A stretch of DNA of 64,000 bases from Streptococcus ferus DSM 20646 (GCF_000372425.1 NZ_AQVD01000002.1:407210-471209); one strand, 5' to 3'. Positions 53,825 through 63,733 are shown, numbered from the stretch's first letter. The notes: generated from the sequence alone by a model not told the origin. Numbers and translations are program-made.

Positions 53825-54312
53825 TTGATTCTTACCAATCCTTTTCCAAATTCAATGACTTCTTCATTATCAACCAGAATTTCGGTAATCACACCATCTT
53901 TGGGCGCTGGCACCTCATTCATAACCTTCATCGCTTCAATAATGAGAAGGGTTTGACCTTTTTTCACCGAATCTCCGACAGAGACAAAGGCTGGTTTATC
54001 CGGAGCAGGTGACAGGTAAGCTACCCCAACAAGCGGACTTTCCACAACATCTCCTTCAGCAGCAATCTCTTCCTTGGGAAGAGGACTTACTGCTGGTGAG
54101 TCCGGTTTGGTTTCTGATATTACCACTTCTTCCTGAATCTGAGTTCTTACAGCTTCAGCAGCAGGAGCCACTTGCGGTGTTGATGCTGGCTGTGAAACGG
54201 CATCGCTTTTACTAAACGATAATTCGTCGGAAGCATTCTTATAAGAAAACTGACGTAGGCTTGAGGCATCAAACTGTGCCATCAAGTCTTTAATTTCTGC
54301 AATATTCAACAT
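53821..54312 (-). CDS. accB: Biotin carboxyl carrier protein of acetyl-CoA carboxylase
   Basis: 163 residues: N-terminal helix ([20 protein letters not shown]), a Ala/Pro/Glu-rich linker (about 40-90) and a biotinyl domain with biotin lysine in [13 protein letters not shown]. Start at 54312 in a TAATG overlap with the fabF stop and GGAGG before it; the opening to 54324 lies in fabF. Confidence 0.94.
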   Translation of the reverse strand: MLNIAEIKDLMAQFDASSLRQFSYKNASDELSFSKSDAVSQPASTPQVAPAAEAVRTQIQEEVVISETKPDSPAVSPLPKEEIAAEGDVVESPLVGVAYLSPAPDKPAFVSVGDSVKKGQTLLIIEAMKVMNEVPAPKDGVITEILVDNEEVIEFGKGLVRIK

Positions 54313-55544
54313 TAATCCTCCCAAGCTTTAAAGGCTAGAACAGCGTTGTGTCCACCAAAGCCAAAAGTATTTGAAATCGCATAAGTCAAATGCGCTTCTT
54401 TTCCTTGACCGTAGATGACATTCGCTTCAATATCTTCTGAAAGCTCCTTAGTCCCCGCTGTCATAGGAATAAAGTTATGACGAATAGCTTCAATGGTAGC
54501 AATGGCTTCAACACCACCTGCAGCCCCGAGTAAATGACCTGTAAATGATTTTGTCGATGATACCGGAACCTCTTTTCCAAGTGCCGCAACAATGGCCTGG
54601 CTCTCACCTTTTTCATTAGCCGGTGTAGACGTTCCATGAGCATTGACGTAATCAACCTGAGATGGCTCAATACCAGCTTCTTGAATAGCCAATTTAATCG
54701 CTCTGGCAGCACCTGAACCATCTGGAGAAGGACTGGTTTGATGGTAAGCATCACAAGTGTTTCCATAACCTACAATTTCAGCTAGAATAGTCGCTCCGCG
54801 TTTTTGGGCATGCTCAAGGCTTTCAACAACCAAGACGGCTGCCCCTTCCCCCATCACAAAACCATTACGATCCTTATCAAATGGGATAGACGCCCGAGTA
54901 GGGTCTTCGGTAGTTGATAAAGCAGTTAAAGCATTGAAACCACCGATACCAATTTCATTGATGGTACTTTCGGCACCACCCGCCAATACAATATCCTGGA
55001 AACCAAACTTGATTTCACGGAAGGCTTCGCCAATAGCATCGTTAGCAGAAGCACATGCTGTGGTAATCGATTTACAAACGCCTTTAGCACCAACGCGAAG
55101 CGCAATGTTGCCGGCAGCCATATTAGAAAGCGCTTTAGGGACAAACATTGGCTGAATCCGTTTAATTCCTTTTTCGTGCATTCGAATGATTTGTTCCTGC
55201 ATTTCCTGCAAACCACCGATACCCGATGATACAATGACACCTGTACGGTCACGGTCAACCGTTTCTAAGTCTAGTTTCGCATTTTCAAGAGCCTCAAGAG
55301 TTGCATAAATGGCATAGAGTGAATAAGAATCCATCCGATTTTTATCTTTCCGGACAAAATATTTATCAAATGGGAAATCCTTAATCTCACCTGCATTATG
55401 AACGGGAATATCAGACGTATCAAATCTCGTAATCGGTCCGATACCAATTTCACCCTTTTCGAGACTATTCCAAAACTCTTCTGGCGTATTTCCAATTGGT
55501 GATGTGACACCATAGCCTGTGATTACAACTCTATTTTCTGTCAT
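54312..55544 (-). CDS. fabF: Beta-ketoacyl-ACP synthase II
   Basis: 410 residues, thiolase fold; elongation condensing enzyme. Active Cys in KSITTACASANDAI, histidines in NAHGTSTPANEKGE and STKSFTGHLLGAAGGVEA; NTFGFGGHNAVLAF at the C-terminus. Follows fabG by 16 bp. Ribosome site GGGGA. Confidence 0.96.
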   Translation of the reverse strand: MTENRVVITGYGVTSPIGNTPEEFWNSLEKGEIGIGPITRFDTSDIPVHNAGEIKDFPFDKYFVRKDKNRMDSYSLYAIYATLEALENAKLDLETVDRDRTGVIVSSGIGGLQEMQEQIIRMHEKGIKRIQPMFVPKALSNMAAGNIALRVGAKGVCKSITTACASANDAIGEAFREIKFGFQDIVLAGGAESTINEIGIGGFNALTALSTTEDPTRASIPFDKDRNGFVMGEGAAVLVVESLEHAQKRGATILAEIVGYGNTCDAYHQTSPSPDGSGAARAIKLAIQEAGIEPSQVDYVNAHGTSTPANEKGESQAIVAALGKEVPVSSTKSFTGHLLGAAGGVEAIATIEAIRHNFIPMTAGTKELSEDIEANVIYGQGKEAHLTYAISNTFGFGGHNAVLAFKAWED

Positions 55545-55560
55545 TTTCTGTCCCCTTTTC

Positions 55561-56295
55561 TTATTGCATGGTCATTCCGCCGTCAATAGCGATAACCTGT
55601 CCCGTTAGGTACTCTTGCTGAGCTAAAAACAATACAACATCAGCTACATTTTCTGTATTTCCAAATTTTTTCATCGGAATTTGCTCAAGCATGGCATCTT
55701 TCATTTTATCTGGAATTTTATCTGTCATGTCTGACTCAATAAAACCCGGTGCAATCGCATTGACACGAACGTTTCTAGCCGCAACTTCCCGAGCAACTGA
55801 TTTTGTTAAACCAATCAGACCGGCCTTTGATGCTGCGTAATTCGCCTGACCAGCATTCCCAGTGAGGCCAACCACACTAGACATATTGATAATAGCTCCC
55901 TGACGGGCCTTAGTCATGGGTTTCAAAACAGATTTGATCATGTTAAAACTACCAGTTAAATTAATTTTCAAAACCTTATCAAAGTCTTCCTCAGTCATTT
56001 TGAAAACCAATTTATCATTCGTAATACCGGCATTATTAACCAGAATATCAACACTGCCAAGTGCTTCAACAGCCTCATCGACCATGCGGCTGGCATCTTC
56101 GAAATCCGAAACATCGCCAGAAATAGCAGCTACTTTCACACCATAGTCTTTAAAGCTAGCCACTAAATCGTCTGAAATTGCTGAACGCCCATTCAAGACA
56201 ATATTGGCTCCGGCAGCAGCAAATTTATGAGCAACAGCCAGACCTATTCCTCTGGTCGAACCTGTAATAAAAACATTTTTATTTATTATTTCCAT
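55561..56295 (-). CDS. fabG: 3-oxoacyl-ACP reductase
   Basis: 244 residues, short-chain dehydrogenase. NADPH loop TGSTRGIGLAVAH, NNAGITNDKL, catalytic Ser-Tyr-Lys in INMSSVVGLTGNAGQANYAA then SKAG, and C-terminal IDGGMTMQ. Between fabD and fabF. Confidence 0.96.
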   Translation of the reverse strand: MEIINKNVFITGSTRGIGLAVAHKFAAAGANIVLNGRSAISDDLVASFKDYGVKVAAISGDVSDFEDASRMVDEAVEALGSVDILVNNAGITNDKLVFKMTEEDFDKVLKINLTGSFNMIKSVLKPMTKARQGAIINMSSVVGLTGNAGQANYAASKAGLIGLTKSVAREVAARNVRVNAIAPGFIESDMTDKIPDKMKDAMLEQIPMKKFGNTENVADVVLFLAQQEYLTGQVIAIDGGMTMQ

Positions 56296-56304
56296 CTTTT
56301 TCCC

Positions 56305-57225
56305 TCAGTCTTCCAAGAGTGCATTTAAGCCAATCGTGTCTTCAACATTGAACACTGTGGCGTCTTTATCAATTTTTTTCAAAAAGCCGGTCAGCACTTT
56401 CCCAGGACCAATTTCAATATAACGATCAACACCAAAGTCTTTCATGGTTTGAATTGAATCATAAAAACGAACAGGCTCTTTAACCTGACGAGCCAAAAGG
56501 TCTTGAATAGCTTCGGCCTTCATAATCTCCGCCTTGGTATTGCCTACAAGAGGAATCTCGAAGTCCTTAAAGCTAACCTTGGCTAGTTCAGCTGCTAACT
56601 TCTGGCTTGCCGGTTCAAGCAAGGCCGTATGGAAAGGCCCTGATACTTGTAAAGGAATTAAACGTTTGCTTCCAGCCTCTTTCAGTAGCTCAACAGCATA
56701 GTCAACCGCTTCTGCCTGACCGCCAATGACAATTTGAGCAGGCGTATTGTAGTTGGCTGGACTGACAACTCCTTTTTGACTGGCTTTCTGGCAGATTTCC
56801 TCAATGAGGTGTGGGTCGGTATTCATAACAGCGACCATTTTACCAGTTCCAGCAGGAGCAGCCTCTTCCATGAACTGTCCCCGTTTGGCGACAAGCGCCA
56901 GAGCATCTTCGAAAGAAATAGCGCCGGATGCTACTAAAGCCGAATATTCACCAAGTGACAGGCCGGCTACAATATCTGCTTTAAATCCCTTTTCTTTCAA
57001 TAGCCGATAAATAGCTACCGAAGTTGTTAAAACAGCCGGCTGCGTATAACGTGTTTGGTTCAGTTTATCCTGATCCTCATTAATCAATTCACGCACGTCA
57101 TAGCCAAGAATGGCTTGAGCTGTTTCAAACGTCTCTCTCACAATAGGATAGGCTTCATACAAATCATTTGCCATGCCAAGTTTTTGTGCTCCCTGGCCAG
57201 CAAATAAAAATGCTGTTTTAGTCAT
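56305..57225 (-). CDS. fabD: Malonyl-CoA:ACP transacylase
   Basis: 306 residues: FLFAGQGAQKLGMANDLYEA, nucleophile GLSLGEYSALVASG, catalytic histidine in VSGPFHTALL, and VDRYIEIGPGKVLTGFLKK. Loads malonate on ACP. Between fabK and fabG. Confidence 0.96.
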   Translation of the reverse strand: MTKTAFLFAGQGAQKLGMANDLYEAYPIVRETFETAQAILGYDVRELINEDQDKLNQTRYTQPAVLTTSVAIYRLLKEKGFKADIVAGLSLGEYSALVASGAISFEDALALVAKRGQFMEEAAPAGTGKMVAVMNTDPHLIEEICQKASQKGVVSPANYNTPAQIVIGGQAEAVDYAVELLKEAGSKRLIPLQVSGPFHTALLEPASQKLAAELAKVSFKDFEIPLVGNTKAEIMKAEAIQDLLARQVKEPVRFYDSIQTMKDFGVDRYIEIGPGKVLTGFLKKIDKDATVFNVEDTIGLNALLED

Positions 57226-57248
57226 ATCTTATTTCCCCACTTATCTAT

Positions 57249-58208
57249 TTAGATATCGGACCAGCGAGCAGCTTCTTCCTTGATGACCTTTGCAGCGCCC
57301 AAGTAGATGTCTTCTAAGATTTCAGCACAGGTTTCTTCTTTGCTGACCAAACCTGCAATCTGACCAGCCATCACAGAACCATTAACAACATCACCATCAA
57401 CAACTGCATTTCGGAGTGCTCCGGCACCAAGTTCCTCAATTTCTTCTGCTGATTTTTTACCAGCCAAGAAGTCTTTTTCAGCTTGATTATAGGCGGTTGC
57501 AAGTTTATTTTTAATAGCTCGCACAGGATGTCCTACAACCGATGCCGAAACAACAGTATCAATATCTTTGGCTTTTAAAATTTTATCTTTAAAATTTTGA
57601 TGGGCATTAGATTCTTTAGCGACTACAAACCGTGTTCCAATTTGAACCGCTTCAGCTCCCAGCATGAACATAGCAGCCGCACCACGGCCATCAGCCACAC
57701 CGCCGGCACCAATCACTGGAATACTAACCGCATCCGCAACCTGTCTTACCAAGGTCATGGTCGTCAGCTTACCAATATGTCCGCCGGCTTCCATACCTTC
57801 CGCAATAACAGCATCTGCCCCTAGTTTTTCCATTCGCTTAGCCAATGCAACACTCGGAACAACAGGAATAACCGTAATGCCAGCATTATGGAATCTTTCC
57901 ATATATTTCCCTGGATTGCCGGCTCCTGTCGTTACCACTTTCACCCCTTCTTCAATCACAAGGTCCACAATGTCCTCTACAAAAGGAGATAAGAGCATGA
58001 TATTGACACCAAAGGGTTTATTGGTAATCGCTTTGACCTTATCAATGTTAGCTTTGACAACTTCTTTAGGCGCATTACCGCCACCGATGATACCTAAACC
58101 ACCAGCATTGGAAACAGCACCTGCCAGATCACCATCCGCAACCCAAGCCATTCCTCCTTGGAAGATTGGATAATTTATATTCAATAATTCTGTAATACGA
58201 GTTTTCAT
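57249..58208 (-). CDS. fabK: Enoyl-ACP reductase II (FMN, FabK)
   Basis: 319 residues; flavin TIM-barrel enoyl-ACP reductase used by streptococci in place of FabI. Blocks: PIFQGGMAWVADGDLAGAVS, GVNIMLLSPFVEDIVDLV, IAEGMEAGGHIGKLTT and VIGAGGVADGRGAAAMFMLG, then AEAVQIGTRFV. No Shine-Dalgarno is visible, and a -10 (TCTAAT) ends six bases before the ATG. A FabT-type operator lies just upstream. Confidence 0.95.
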   Translation of the reverse strand: MKTRITELLNINYPIFQGGMAWVADGDLAGAVSNAGGLGIIGGGNAPKEVVKANIDKVKAITNKPFGVNIMLLSPFVEDIVDLVIEEGVKVVTTGAGNPGKYMERFHNAGITVIPVVPSVALAKRMEKLGADAVIAEGMEAGGHIGKLTTMTLVRQVADAVSIPVIGAGGVADGRGAAAMFMLGAEAVQIGTRFVVAKESNAHQNFKDKILKAKDIDTVVSASVVGHPVRAIKNKLATAYNQAEKDFLAGKKSAEEIEELGAGALRNAVVDGDVVNGSVMAGQIAGLVSKEETCAEILEDIYLGAAKVIKEEAARWSDI

Positions 58209-58214
58209 TCTTAA

Positions 58215-58259
58215 ATTAGACTTTCTAAGTTCAATCTTATCAATAATTTGACAGTCAAA
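58215..58259 (-). promoter_or_regulatory. fabK promoter with FabT-type operator
   Basis: -35 TTGATA (58238-58243), 17-bp spacer, -10 TCTAAT (58215-58220), six bases before the ATG. The operator TTTGA-CAG-TCAAA is at 58247-58259, immediately upstream of the -35. Confidence 0.6.
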
Positions 58260-58274
58260 CTATCAGTATAAGAA

Positions 58275-58302
58275 GAGAGAATATTCCCTTAAGAATACTC
58301 TC
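58275..58302 (-). terminator. Terminator or attenuator after acpP
   Basis: Hairpin GAGAG-TATTC with a 2-nt bulge and 6-nt loop, followed by a modest U-rich stretch; it separates acpP from fabK. Confidence 0.6.
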
Positions 58303-58312
58303 AGACATCCTA

Positions 58313-58537
58313 TTATTTAGTTTTTTCTTCCACGTAAGCAACCAAGTCGCCAACAGTGTTCAGACCATCTTCAGTTTCGATTTGAATATCAAATTCATCT
58401 TCGATTTCTGAGATAACTTGAAAAACGTCAAGTGAATCAGCATCAAGTTCATCAAAAGTCGTTTCAGATTTGACTTCTTCTGGATCCTTGCCGAGTTCTT
58501 CAACAATAATTTCTTGTACTTTTTCAAATACTGCCAT
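58313..58537 (-). CDS. acpP: Acyl carrier protein
   Basis: 74 residues. Phosphopantetheine serine in [14 protein letters not shown] (Ser35). Carries acyl chains of FASII. TAAGGAG precedes the ATG. Between fabH and fabK. Conserved DSLD confirmed. Confidence 0.95.
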   Translation of the reverse strand: MAVFEKVQEIIVEELGKDPEEVKSETTFDELDADSLDVFQVISEIEDEFDIQIETEDGLNTVGDLVAYVEEKTK

Positions 58538-58595
58538 GTTTGTCTCCTTAAAAATAAATAAACTTTTATATTATGTGCCAAGCACAATTATATAA

Positions 58596-59570
58596 CTAGA
58601 TTTTAACAATTAGACTCCCCCATGTCAAACCTCCACCAAATCCACAGAGAAGGATTGTTTGAGAGCCGTCCAATTTTATTATACCATTTTCCACACATTC
58701 TGCTAGCAAAATAGGAATGCTGGCGGCACTGGTATTGCCGTAGGCCATCATATTGGCTGGAAATTTTTCCCTAGGTGCCTTGATTTTCTTGGCCATCTTA
58801 TCTAAGATACGAATGTTTGCCTGATGAAGCAAGAAATAATCAATATCGTCAGGTGTTTTACCCGTTTTTTCGAGCAGATTGACAATACTGCCAGAAACAT
58901 CTCGAATAGCAAAATCAAAGATAGCACGGCCATCCATTCTTAAAAAAGCATCCGCTTCACTAGAATCCGAGAATGGCGATTGCAGTGGCTGTTCGTTAGA
59001 AGTCAGGCTAGCACCTCGTTTGCCATCAGTAAATAAAGATTCGGCCAAGAAAGATGGACTCTGAGCTGCTTCCAAAAGGACACCGCCAGCACCATCTCCG
59101 AAAAGAACCGCCGTTGAACGATCTGACCAATCAACTGTTTTGGATAAAGTCTCAGCGCCAATGACCAAGCCTCTTTGATAAGCTCCTGAGCCAATCAATT
59201 TCTCAGCTGTTGCCAATGCAAACACAAAACCACTGCAGGCAGCTGTTAGATCAAAAGCAAAGGCACCGCTGGCACCAATATTGGCCTGAACCTTAGCTGC
59301 TGTTGAAGGCATTAAAGCATCCGGCGTGATAGTCGCTACAATGATAAAATCAATATCTGAAGCTGATAGTTCCGCCTTGGTCAATAATGCTTCTGCAACA
59401 TGGGTTGCCAAATCACTCGTGGCCTCTGAACGACTTATCCGACGACGTTTGATACCCGTTCGGCTGGAAATCCACTCATCACTAGTATCCATAATTTGCG
59501 CCAAATCGTCATTGGTCACGACTTGTTCAGGAACATAGAAAGCCGCCTGACTAATTTTTGCAAAAGTCAT
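58596..59570 (-). CDS. fabH: Beta-ketoacyl-ACP synthase III
   Basis: 324 residues; starts chains from acetyl-CoA. Active Cys in [16 protein letters not shown], then [16 protein letters not shown] and [16 protein letters not shown] (Asn). Start overlaps the fabT stop by 4 bases, so it is coupled to the regulator. Confidence 0.96.
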   Translation of the reverse strand: MTFAKISQAAFYVPEQVVTNDDLAQIMDTSDEWISSRTGIKRRRISRSEATSDLATHVAEALLTKAELSASDIDFIIVATITPDALMPSTAAKVQANIGASGAFAFDLTAACSGFVFALATAEKLIGSGAYQRGLVIGAETLSKTVDWSDRSTAVLFGDGAGGVLLEAAQSPSFLAESLFTDGKRGASLTSNEQPLQSPFSDSSEADAFLRMDGRAIFDFAIRDVSGSIVNLLEKTGKTPDDIDYFLLHQANIRILDKMAKKIKAPREKFPANMMAYGNTSAASIPILLAECVENGIIKLDGSQTILLCGFGGGLTWGSLIVKI

Positions 59571-60004
59571 TCAACCAAGCCCTCCAGAAACTGATGTAAA
59601 TTCTTGAGACCGTTCAAAAGGGCTTTTAAGTCATCCTCAGCCATGCCATCGGTAATTTGATGAACCATTTTTCGATGAAACTTTGTGTGTAGACGATAGA
59701 TAAGACGCCCCTTTTGCGTCAAAGTCAAGTATACCACACGCCTATCTAAATGCGAACGTGTCCTCTCAATATAACCTTTCTTTTCAAGTTTATTAAGACT
59801 TGTTGTCACCGTTCCAAGCGTAATGAGTAACTCTCTGGCTATATCGCTAGGTGTCACATTCGTATTATTGCCAATGATATCAATAGTGTGCATTTCTTTT
59901 AAAGAAACATCATTAAACTGGCTTGTTTTCAAACTCATTTCTTCAATCACATTTACTTTATTGAAAATATCAACTAAATAATCATTGATCTGATTATAAT
60001 CCAA
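59567..60004 (-). CDS. fabT: Fatty-acid synthesis regulator FabT (MarR)
   Basis: 145 residues, MarR winged helix: [39 protein letters not shown]. Represses fab genes when acyl-ACP is abundant, binding TTTGA-N3-TCAAA dyads. TTG start at 60004 chosen with GGAGG seven bases upstream, giving the normal [11 protein letters not shown]-terminus (Met from TTG); a longer opening to 60049 spans the promoter and operator. Confidence 0.9.
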   Translation of the reverse strand: MDYNQINDYLVDIFNKVNVIEEMSLKTSQFNDVSLKEMHTIDIIGNNTNVTPSDIARELLITLGTVTTSLNKLEKKGYIERTRSHLDRRVVYLTLTQKGRLIYRLHTKFHRKMVHQITDGMAEDDLKALLNGLKNLHQFLEGLVE

Positions 60005-60023
60005 AAGAACACCTCCCCCCAAA

Positions 60024-60068
60024 AAACTTTGACTATCAAAGTTTAGCAAAACTTAAGCATTTTTGCAA
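60024..60068 (-). promoter_or_regulatory. fabT promoter and FabT operator
   Basis: -35 TTGCAA (60063-60068), 17-bp spacer, extended -10 TGC-TAAACT (60040-60045). A perfect dyad, AAACTTTGA-CTA-TCAAAGTTT (60024-60044; arms 9 bp), overlaps the -10 and start site, fitting autorepression. Confidence 0.8.
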
Positions 60069-60144
60069 GCTCATTTTACAATTTTTCCTGTCAAATGTCA
60101 TGAAAACGTTAAGAAAATGTAAATTTTCACAGAAACTAGATTCC

Positions 60145-60936
60145 CTATTTTCCAGTAAATTTCGGACGTCGCTTTTCTGTGTAAGCTCTGACTCCTTCCT
60201 TGAAATCATCCGTGAAAGCTAACGATTTCTGAAGTTCTAATTCTAATTTAGCGTAATCGTCCCAGCCAGCAAAAGAACTTTGCCAAATCATTTCCTTAAT
60301 AGCCTTATGCGAATTCACTGAATTACGCTTCAGACGTGTAACTAAACGATCCGTTGTTTTCTCAAGCTTTTCAGATTCACACAAACGGTAAATAATACCA
60401 TATTCAGCCGCCTTCTCAGCTGTAAGTGCCTCACCAGTCATCGCAAGCTGAGTTGCCTTAGTGATTCCAAGTGCTCTGGTCAAAAGATAAAGACCTCCAG
60501 CATCAGGTGCCAAACCAACATTAACAAAAGCCTGAATAAAACGTGCCTTGTCACTGGCCACACAAAAATCCACAGCAACTGCCATATTAGCAGCTGCCCC
60601 AGCGACTGGGCCATCAATACTCATAATAACTGGTTTTGGCAGTTTCTTGATAGCATAGGAAATCACATTGACCAATTCAGCAATTTTCACTAAAGAGGCT
60701 ACATCGTCAGCATCCACAGCCCTTTGCATTTCAGCCAAGTCCCCTCCGACTGAAAATACTTTTCCTTCAGCCTTTATCACAAGAATCTTCACCCTATCAT
60801 CTGATGCCGTTAATTGAAGTACTTCTAAGATTTCTTCGCAAATCGGAATATTAAAACCATTAGAAACCTCTGGACGGTTTAAAACCAGTGTGGCTACTTC
60901 ATTTTCTACAGTATAGATGATGTTCTCAAAAATCAT
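60145..60936 (-). CDS. fabM: trans-2, cis-3-decenoyl-ACP isomerase FabM
   Basis: 263 residues, crotonase fold: [40 protein letters not shown] and [20 protein letters not shown]. FabM makes monounsaturated fatty acids in streptococci and is needed for acid tolerance in S. mutans. The start at 60936 ([10 protein letters not shown]) has AAAGGGGA before it; an opening to 60963 precedes that. Own FabT-type box upstream. Confidence 0.9.
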   Translation of the reverse strand: MIFENIIYTVENEVATLVLNRPEVSNGFNIPICEEILEVLQLTASDDRVKILVIKAEGKVFSVGGDLAEMQRAVDADDVASLVKIAELVNVISYAIKKLPKPVIMSIDGPVAGAAANMAVAVDFCVASDKARFIQAFVNVGLAPDAGGLYLLTRALGITKATQLAMTGEALTAEKAAEYGIIYRLCESEKLEKTTDRLVTRLKRNSVNSHKAIKEMIWQSSFAGWDDYAKLELELQKSLAFTDDFKEGVRAYTEKRRPKFTGK

Positions 60937-60986
60937 TGTTTTCCCCTTTACCTTTTTAATCACTAGATAATTTGATTAACAAATAA

Positions 60987-60999
60987 TTTGACGCTCAAA
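60987..60999 (-). promoter_or_regulatory. FabT-type operator upstream of fabM
   Basis: TTTGA-CGC-TCAAA dyad, with a related TTTGATTAACAAA nearby at 60971-60983. Same spacing as the fabT and fabK boxes. The promoter is not resolved. Confidence 0.65.
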
Positions 61000-61081
61000 T
61001 AATTGCGCTACTTACATTTTAACATAAAAAAGACAGTCTACAAGTAAAATCTTAAAAGAAATGAAAAAGAAGCTATTTCCC

Positions 61082-61738
61082 TTAGCTTCTTTTTGACATT
61101 AGCAATTCTTCCACCGCTTGTGTTAAGTTAGAGACCAGATGGTTGGCTTGACTCTGATTAAGCCCAAAGCGCTCATCTTTTATCCCCCAGACCTCTATCT
61201 CTGCTGAACGACCTGCAGCAATCCCTTTTTCACTATCTTCAATAATCAGCAAAGCGTCTTTTGGAAGGGCAAGCAGCCTAGCCGCCTCATTATATATGGC
61301 GGGGTGGGGTTTGCTTTCTGGAAACTCTTCCCCCGAAAGCGTCAGTTCAAAATAATCTTTAATTTCAGCTTCTTCTAAGGCCAGTGCAATATCACCTGGA
61401 CTTGAACTAGAGGCTAAGGCAATTCTAATCCCCGCGTTACGCAATCGCTCCAAGCTCCTTTTAACATCAGAAAAAAGGAGATTTTTATACGGCAAAGGGT
61501 GTTGCTGCTTATAAAGAGCATAGTCTGTTTGCAGTTTTTCAATATCCCAGTGGATATAGTCATCACCTAAAATAGCCTGCCAGACCTGCTTCATGTTCCC
61601 ACCTATAAAAAATGAGACTGGCAAATGTGAGATTGAAATCCCCTTATCAGCTAAAAAATGCTGGCGGCGCCGATAATAAAATTCTTCTGTATCAAAAAGA
61701 ACACCGTCCATATCAAAAATAACTGCCTGTCGTAACAT
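61082..61738 (-). CDS. HAD-superfamily phosphatase (beta-PGM-like)
   Basis: 218 residues. Motif I DMDGVLFDTEEF, helical cap, motif II region LASSSSPGDIALAL, then SKPHPAIYNEAARLLALPKD (lysine) and IEDSEKGIAAG (acidic pair). Sugar-phosphate or nucleotide phosphatase; substrate unknown. Two ATGs abut; the second (61738) gives better spacing to AAAGGGG. Apparently monocistronic. Confidence 0.85.
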   Translation of the reverse strand: MLRQAVIFDMDGVLFDTEEFYYRRRQHFLADKGISISHLPVSFFIGGNMKQVWQAILGDDYIHWDIEKLQTDYALYKQQHPLPYKNLLFSDVKRSLERLRNAGIRIALASSSSPGDIALALEEAEIKDYFELTLSGEEFPESKPHPAIYNEAARLLALPKDALLIIEDSEKGIAAGRSAEIEVWGIKDERFGLNQSQANHLVSNLTQAVEELLMSKRS

Positions 61739-61829
61739 CATTTCCCCTTTTCTAATGATCTATCTTTATATTTTACCACAAAACTCAATAGAGCCCCATT
61801 TCATATCTGCCTATCGTCTAAAAATCTTA

Positions 61830-61858
61830 CTGACAAATTGTCTGAATTTTGCTATAAT
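61830..61858 (+). promoter_or_regulatory. Aspartokinase promoter
   Basis: CTGACA (61830-61835), 17-bp spacer, extended -10 TGC-TATAAT (61853-61858). The short leader leaves no room for a lysine riboswitch. Confidence 0.75.
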
Positions 61859-61888
61859 TTTTCTATAGTTTATGAAAGATATGGGTAA

Positions 61889-63244
61889 ATGATGAAAGTA
61901 ATTAAATTTGGAGGCAGTTCTCTTGCTTCTGCAGCACAGCTGGAAAAAGTATTTCAGATTGTTAAGGCTGATAAAGACAGACGTTTTGTTGTCGTCTCAG
62001 CGCCGGGAAAACGTCATGAAGATGATACGAAGGTTACCGACGCCTTAATAAAGTACTATAAAGCCTACATCGCAGAAAAAAATGTTGCTGACATTCAAAA
62101 CTGGATTATTGATCGCTATCGCGGTATTATTGATGACCTCTCCTTAGGACAAGGCATTCTCGAACGAATCAGTAAATCCATAATCGATCTTGCAAGTCTT
62201 CCAATTGAGGGCAATGCCTTTCTTTACGATACGTTCTTGGCTGCCGGTGAAGACAACAATGCCAAATTAATTGCCGAATACTTCAAAAAAAATGGCCTTC
62301 CTGCCCGCTACATTCATCCGCAGGAAGCTGGACTTTTTGTCACAAGCGAACCTGGCAAAGCCCGTACACTGCCCTCAAGTTACGATAAACTAGAAGAATT
62401 GAGGAACTGCGATGAAGTACTTGTTATTCCTGGATTCTTCGGTGTGACAACTGAAGGTCAGATTTGCACTTTCTCTAGAGGAGGATCAGACATTACAGGA
62501 TCCATTATTGCAGCCGGCGTTAAGGCTGACCTCTATGAAAACTTCACCGATGTTGACGGGATTTTTGCTGCCCATCCAGGAGTTGTCAAAAAACCCCATT
62601 CTATCTCTGAACTCACCTACAAAGAGATGCGAGAACTAGCCTATGCAGGATTTTCAGTCCTTCACGATGAAGCACTCATTCCTGCTTACCGCGGAAAAAT
62701 CCCTCTTGTCATCAAAAACACTAACAATCCTGATCATCCCGGAACAAAAATTGTTCTCAAACACACAGGTGCTACCATTCCTGTTGTAGGTATTGCCGGA
62801 GACGACGACTTCGTCAGCATCAATATCTCAAAATATTTAATGAATAGAGAAGTCGGATTCGGGCGTAAAGTCCTTCAGATTCTTGAAGAACTGAACATTC
62901 GCTGGGAACATATTCCAACCGGCATTGATGATATGTCAATCGTTCTTAGGGCAAGAGAATTAACCCCAATTAAAGAACAAGAAATCATCTCACAGCTTAC
63001 CCGCCATCTGGAAGTTGACGAAGTTGAAATTGAAAGAGATCTTTCCATTATCATGATTGTTGGCGAAAACATGAAAAGTCATATCGGCGTTATGGCCAAA
63101 GCAGCCGAAGCTTTCTCTAAACATCACATTAACCTTGAGATGATTTCGCAAGGCTCCAGTGAAGTTTCAGTCATGTTCGTTATCAAGACTGAGCAAGAAA
63201 AAGCCGCCGTCAGAGCACTCTACGATAGCTTCTTCAACAGCTAA
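61889..63244 (+). CDS. lysC: Aspartate kinase
   Basis: 451 residues, monofunctional: kinase domain (VIKFGGSSLASAAQLEKV, FSRGGSDITGSIIAAGV, DVDGIFAAHPGV) and two C-terminal ACT domains (about 305-450; GENMKSHIGVMAKAAEAF) for feedback by amino acids. Start of the aspartate family (lysine, threonine, methionine). The ribosome site is weak; an alternative ATG lies one codon on. Its end is 6 bp from the convergent comX end with no terminator between. Confidence 0.92.
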   Translation: MMKVIKFGGSSLASAAQLEKVFQIVKADKDRRFVVVSAPGKRHEDDTKVTDALIKYYKAYIAEKNVADIQNWIIDRYRGIIDDLSLGQGILERISKSIIDLASLPIEGNAFLYDTFLAAGEDNNAKLIAEYFKKNGLPARYIHPQEAGLFVTSEPGKARTLPSSYDKLEELRNCDEVLVIPGFFGVTTEGQICTFSRGGSDITGSIIAAGVKADLYENFTDVDGIFAAHPGVVKKPHSISELTYKEMRELAYAGFSVLHDEALIPAYRGKIPLVIKNTNNPDHPGTKIVLKHTGATIPVVGIAGDDDFVSINISKYLMNREVGFGRKVLQILEELNIRWEHIPTGIDDMSIVLRARELTPIKEQEIISQLTRHLEVDEVEIERDLSIIMIVGENMKSHIGVMAKAAEAFSKHHINLEMISQGSSEVSVMFVIKTEQEKAAVRALYDSFFNS

Positions 63245-63250
63245 ATCCTT

Positions 63251-63733
63251 TCATTCCCTGAAGTCTTGAAAAACAGCCTCCAACTCCCGAAGCATAGCAG
63301 CACGGCCCTTGAAACATTCACCAGCAATCAAGGCATTCAGCTGATCAGACTTTTCAGCACTTAGCCCCTCACGATAAGCTGCTAAAGCCTCCTGATAGGC
63401 CACGTATTCATCCAAAACTAAACCGCCCTGAGCCACGCTGTGACCAACCTCCCCAATCTCTTCATAAGCCATCTGATGAAACTGCCGTTTCTGACTCAGC
63501 TGTTTGCGAAGCGTGTCTTTCAAATGATTAGAAAACTTCGTTTTGAAATAAATAAAAAGTTTAGCCTCATTCTCAAGGACTTCAGGACAGGAACTGACGA
63601 GCTGAAACAAGGTTATCATTCCCTCCTGCTCCCAATCATGGCGATCCCATAACTGGATATGATGATAATGCCGCCTAAACTTATAAACAATAGGGCGCAC
63701 CTTCTGAAATAAGGCTTCAAAATCTTCTGACAT
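63251..63733 (-). CDS. comX: Competence alternative sigma factor ComX (SigX)
   Basis: 160 residues, sigma-70-like: region 2 RPIVYKFRRHYHHIQLWDRH then DWEQEGMITLFQLV, KLFIYFKTKFSNHLKDTLRK and QSQKRQFHQM-type QLSQKRQFHQMAYEEIGE, as in S. mutans ComX. Directs the late competence (transformation) regulon. Controlled by the ComR box upstream. AAAGGAGG lies 11 bases before the ATG; a small hairpin GGTC/GACC covers part of it. Downstream of tRNA-Asn and 5S, as in other streptococci. Confidence 0.93.
   Translation of the reverse strand: MSEDFEALFQKVRPIVYKFRRHYHHIQLWDRHDWEQEGMITLFQLVSSCPEVLENEAKLFIYFKTKFSNHLKDTLRKQLSQKRQFHQMAYEEIGEVGHSVAQGGLVLDEYVAYQEALAAYREGLSAEKSDQLNALIAGECFKGRAAMLRELEAVFQDFRE

Noticed and set aside
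61742..61888. Lysine riboswitch before aspartokinase
   Set aside because: A good promoter leaves only about 25-30 nt of leader; too short for the aptamer.
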